Source: Epiperipatus broadwayi
Lineage: Eukaryota > Onychophora > Udeonychophora > Euonychophora > Peripatidae
DNA: 64,000 nucleotides
Direction: 5' to 3'
Assembly: GCA_028023455.1 (NCBI GenBank)
Contig: JAQFVV010000013.1
Coordinates: 13,344,258 to 13,408,257 of the forward strand
Numbering within the stretch: position 1 is the stretch's first letter; each line of letters starts with the position of its first letter. The position numbers and the translations under genes are program-made. The notes beneath the pieces are model-generated. The model was not told the origin of the DNA and did not search any database. It was given only the letters and a program-made list of their open reading frames with translations. Shown here piece by piece: positions 59,968 to 64,000 of this stretch.

Positions 59968-62087
59968 GTTAGTTATTTTTTATTTTTTACTTGTATTGTT
60001 TTAAATTGTTTTATACATTTTTATCAAGTGATCGAATCCATTAATAGAGCTAAGATTATGTCATTAAAAATTAAAACACAATCTGTTATTTGAATCTATA
60101 TTGGATGAACTATAGAAACTTTTCATTTTGCAAGCAAACTTATACATTTGTATTTTTTTCCTCAGTAACTAAACTCTAGCTAATTCAAGTAATTATCTGG
60201 TATTGGTTAATAAATGAGTGACCAGCTATAATTAACCAGAGAGTAATGGTTCTAGATGTCAAATATGTTAATGTACTGTTTGTAAAAACAATTGCGATAA
60301 GAGGCCACCTTTATTGTTGATGAGGAAGTATCTTCCTTATATATATGCTGTGAAACTTTTTCCTACAAACAGGTAATAAATGCAACTGGAAGCATAAAAA
60401 GAAAAATGAAAGTAATTGCTCTTGAAAGCATTTGAGTAAATATGAGAGGTCATGTAATGTAAAATATTGACAAATCTATACTTGATGAAAGAATGTTTAA
60501 TGGAATTTATTGCACTTAAAGTTTAGCATAATTTTTCTACTTTTAATTTTATGATTGACTCAATTCTGTTCGATAAAATTGTTCATTTTGGCTTATGGAT
60601 AATATAAAAATCTTAGTTTCATCATTTGAGATATAACTGAGAGATTATGTAGGGATGAATTGGTTATTAATACTATTTTTATGGCCTCCAAAGTTAATTA
60701 GAATATCAAAATTGTAATCAGTCATTCAAAAAAATAGCAAAAATCTTTAAAACAATAGTAATACATAGCAGCTCTACTAATTCTGGAACTTATTGTCCAA
60801 GCTTGATATGAAAAAAAACGAGTAGTTAGTGGTTAGTCTACTACAACATAGAAAACAGCATTGCATATTAACAGAAATAAAGGTGATTTTTTTTTTTTTT
60901 TTGAACTAAACAAACTTTCTTCAAGTAGTCTGCAATAATTAGCAACAAAATTCAGTTTTTATTTTGAAGAACTTCCACTAAGATCAACATGTGAACAGTA
61001 AAGAAACTGTTGTTTGTCCTGTGGCTATGTGTAATAAATTTAAGACATGTCATTTAGAGATGCTGAGGGAGAGATCAGAAAACTGCAATTTCTCAAATGA
61101 TGGCATAAAAAAAAAAACTGATTGCACTATATCAAAAAAGAAGTTTACGGATCTAATATATCTGAAGATAATATGTCAGAAATTCCATTTGCTTTTAATC
61201 ATAATCCTAAAATAATCCATCTCACAGATTTAAAAGACAAAATTGAAAAATCATTAGTTGTTATTATATAAAATATGCTTATTAATGCTTGGAATGAAAT
61301 TGTCCATTGCTTAATATTTTGTGTCCTGTTATTTTTATTTAATACTAATTATTTCTCAGTTTTCATTATCTATTATTGCATTGATTTTTTTTTTCTTTGC
61401 AAGTTTCGTAAGATAATAGCCCCCTCTCCATTTTTGTTATCTATGTTTTGTGCATGATCTTACTAGATTAATTCTTTTTTCTCTATATTGTCTTCTACAG
61501 TTGCTGTAACAACTTAATTAAAACAAACCTTGATTGGTATTGTTTTTAATATCAAAGTTTTAAAATTGATTCTGCAGAAACAAAATTGGATAATTCATGT
61601 GCTTTTTGAGACAAACAGTCCTACAGAGATTTCCCTTGTACTGATACCTATAATAAATATTTGACTTATATCGGTTTTATGAATTGTCTTTTTAGTTTTT
61701 TAGCAAAACAACAACTTAAATTTCACTTTGTATATCATCACATTTCTTTTTTTTTTTTAAAAAAAATTTAATTAAATATTGCTAGTGGAATATATAATTG
61801 TATACACATATACTTTAACTTTTGTGTTACATCATCATTGTTAACTTTGTTATTATTGTAATAAAATACGCTGATTCCTTATGGCATTTACAGTTTATTG
61901 CTTTCTAATGTATCTCAAACTTACTAGTGTTATAATCATATGGAATTTTCAATGCGTTGATTGTTTAATTGCAAAAATAAAATTATCTGACTAATGTGTG
62001 TATTAGAATAACATTATTTATTTTAACAAAATATTATCTTTACTTAATTTAAATATAATAATAATAGTAATGAAAAACTATTCAGGA

Positions 62088-62592
62088 AAGTTTAAAATTT
62101 TAATAAAAATAATATCTAAGCATTGCTTTCGACCATGTTGGTCATAATCATAGAACTACAATAAAATATATAAACAAAAATAAATATATACATTAAAATT
62201 AAATATACTATTTATGTGATAATGTAATGCATGAATCTTCCTTGTTTTTTGCATTGATATTATTTGCTATAAACCATGTCTCTTGATATTTTCTTTTTCT
62301 ATCATTATGTTCAGTATAAACAACATCAGTTTAATCCTATTAATATTGATGTTGTTTGTACAGAATGTAATGATCAAAAAAGAAAATATAAAAAGGCGTG
62401 GTTTATAGCAAATAATATCAATGCAATAAACAAGGAAGATTCGTGCATGGCTTTATCACACTAAATGGCATATTTAATTTTAATATATATATATATTTAT
62501 TTTTGTTTATATATTTTATTGTAGTTCTATGATTAGGACCAACCTGGTTGAAGGCAATGCTTAAATATTATTTTTATTAAAATTCTAAACTT
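62088..62592. mobile_element. Inverted pair of Penelope-like 3' ends
   Basis: The right arm (62335-62592, plus) encodes TECNDQKRKYKKAWFIANN and INAINKEDSCMALSH, the C-terminus of a Penelope-like endonuclease. It then runs into a 3' untranslated part with GACCAACCTGGTT and AAATATTATTTTTATTAAAA. The left arm (62088-62330) is its complement along the whole length (AGCATTGCTTTCGACC, GACCATGTTGGTC, GCATTGATATTATTTGCTAT). The centre is near 62333, where AAACAACATCA faces TGATGTTGTTT. Both arms are therefore 3' ends in head-to-head orientation with about 250 bp each. The same tail is in the 33900-35960 copy. Confidence 0.8.
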
Positions 62593-62608
62593 GCCAAAAT
62601 AGTTTTCC

Positions 62609-62638
62609 ATCATCATCATCATTATTATTATTATTATT

Positions 62639-62674
<36 letters not shown>

Positions 62675-62698
62675 TTATTTATTTATTTATTTATTTTA
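62609..62698 (+). repeat. Compound microsatellite (ATC/ATT, AAT, ATTT)
   Basis: ATCATC passes to (ATT)n, then switches to (AAT)n, its complement read backwards, and then (TTTA)n. The first two blocks form a perfect inverted repeat. It directly follows the Penelope inverted pair, so it might have grown from a tail. Confidence 0.9.
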
Positions 62699-64000
62699 TA
62701 GTTACAATGGCATTATTTACATTTATTATGCTTTGATTATAAAATAATTAGTTATTTTTGAAAAATTTACTTGGTGTTAATTGATGTGTAATACATAATT
62801 CTAGGTCTTATATACTTAATTTCCAATCTCTTTTAAGTACACCGTAACTAATTTATGTAGTTTTATTGTTGTTGTTTATTTTTTTATCTGAATTTGATAA
62901 TGAAAATGATTTGAATAAAAGTATGTGAACAGTTCAACTATATTTAAAAGCTATGAAAGATAGAAAGAGGATCATATGGCTTGGGCAATAAATTTGAAGT
63001 GTTTCAGGAAAGTTTACTCTTGGTATTAGTAGCAAATGCAATATTGATCTTGTAATATGTTGATAACATGAGAATCTGGGAAATAATTTAATTTAAAAAT
63101 TTGGATAAAGAATACTATAGGAAGACAGAAAATATGAACATATATTTTATATTTAATTACTGTAAGGAAAAGTAGGGATATTATTAAAATATATGCATAC
63201 TAAGGAGAAATATTATTGCATCAAAGTTTAATGAAATTAAAGACACAAGTTACTGTAAAATTGATTAAATAATTCTGATATTTTCAGAATTGCATTACTG
63301 TTTTTTATCAGGCTAATGCATCATAATGATGGTCATGATTCATTAAAATTTATGATACTGATCCATATACTGAGATGCTAGAGCAAATTAAATTAAGAGA
63401 GAAATTATGAGATAAATTAGCACTAACAATAATTAAATATTTATTGCTTGGTTATAGTATTCTTTTGTTTAATTAATTTCATCTACCTTCAGGAAAGGAA
63501 CTTAACTTGAATTTGTATATATCCATATGTGTAAATTTTAAATTATAATAATGATAAATAATAACAATATATAAATTGAGCAAAAGTATGTTGGAAGTAT
63601 TAGCAACTGAACTCATATAGACAAAAAAAAACCCAATGATATCATGAAAGATTGCATAATAAGTAGACAATAAGCTAATACCGATATGCACAATAATTGG
63701 AAAATAATGTGTATCTGCTTTGTTTTTGTTTATGTGACTTCAGTTGATAATGATTACATAATAGAATTTACTTCTGCTTAATTTATATATTATTATTATT
63801 ATTTTACATGTGTATATACAGGTAAGTGCATTTATGATTGTGTAATATAAGTAAACTATTTAAGATGAGTTTAAAAAATAAATGGAGCAGACTGCTGTAA
63901 TGGGCATACCTCCCCTATTCGAAAGTATAAAGATTTATTTTTCCCTTTTAGCATAAATAGTTATGAACATTTAGTCGCCATCTAGCCTGTATGTACCCAA

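Larger units (their letters stand above)
59968..64000 (+). other. Start of the next intron, continuing past the window
   Basis: The GTTAGT donor opens an intron with no acceptor/exon recognised before the window ends. Contents: AT-rich DNA, a short ATG frame at 60991-61215 without a domain, the Penelope inverted pair at 62088-62592 and the microsatellite at 62609-62698. Exons further along must encode the rest of the protein. Confidence 0.6.

Noticed and set aside
59686-60093. 135-codon ATG frame across exon 5 and into the intron
   Set aside because: It is in another register than the one required by the splice phases and overlaps the Lys/Glu-rich exon; the frame stays open because of the repeated GAAAAAGA-type composition.
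1-64000. CRISPR arrays, operons, ribosome-binding sites or bacterial mobile elements
   Set aside because: The window is clearly eukaryotic (spliced exons, LINE/SINE/Penelope/hAT elements); no regularly spaced repeats with unique spacers were seen.

Overview
The window is AT-rich (roughly three quarters A+T by eye) eukaryotic nuclear DNA. It carries one split protein-coding gene on the + strand and many decayed transposable elements inside and upstream of its very long introns. Penelope-like elements, an RTE-type LINE, a tRNA-headed SINE and a ZBED/SCAND3-type hAT remnant point to an invertebrate metazoan. An AT-rich arthropod (for example a spider) or a mollusc fits; the sequence alone does not settle which.

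Gene: five consecutive internal coding exons (16492-16617, 21016-21148, 43673-43868, 59231-59429, 59683-59967) are joined by GT-AG introns of 4398, 22524, 15362 and 253 bp. The reading phase is compatible at every junction (leading bases 2, 2, 1, 0, 2; trailing 1, 2, 0, 1, 1), and the exons are clearly richer in G+C than their surroundings. They encode about 313 residues of an Arg/Lys/Glu/Asp-rich, probably nuclear protein with an RG-rich segment, several basic nuclear-localisation-like clusters and a long alternating-charge helix. The gene continues past 59967. The true start is either upstream of the window or the ATG at 16521. I could not name the family; a charged RNA-processing protein of the ZC3H13, RBM25 or THOC2 sort is only a guess.

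Layout: 1-5780 is mostly featureless AT-rich DNA with a diverged repeat and an RTE fragment. 5790-9595 is a nested pile: a Penelope GIY-YIG fragment abuts a minus-strand RTE reverse transcriptase, which is split by a 1.58-kb palindromic insertion (family A) flanked by an exact 17-bp target duplication. 9957-11180 holds SINE copies with tandem and inverted tails, 12650-13770 a satellite-like array of about 128-bp units, and 14045-14220 a roughly 60-bp tandem repeat. Intron 16618-21015 contains a Penelope 3' fragment. The 22.5-kb intron holds foldbacks at 22597, 28030, 29758 and 30658, an LTR-like segment, a degenerate Penelope reverse transcriptase (33900-35960) and a 1.9-kb element with terminal inverted repeats (39050-40990). 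The 15.4-kb intron holds a hAT transposase remnant (51600-53420) and two foldbacks. The final partial intron contains an inverted pair of Penelope 3' ends (62088-62592).

Most notable: families A and C are about 450-bp and 410-bp units arranged as tandem copies inverted onto one another. Each carries a motif shaped like a minimal hammerhead ribozyme with a two-base-pair stem III, and the stem I pairing is kept although its sequence differs between the families. This suggests retrozyme-like or Penelope-terminal-repeat-derived elements. At least ten long inverted repeats occur in 64 kb, several in transcribed introns.
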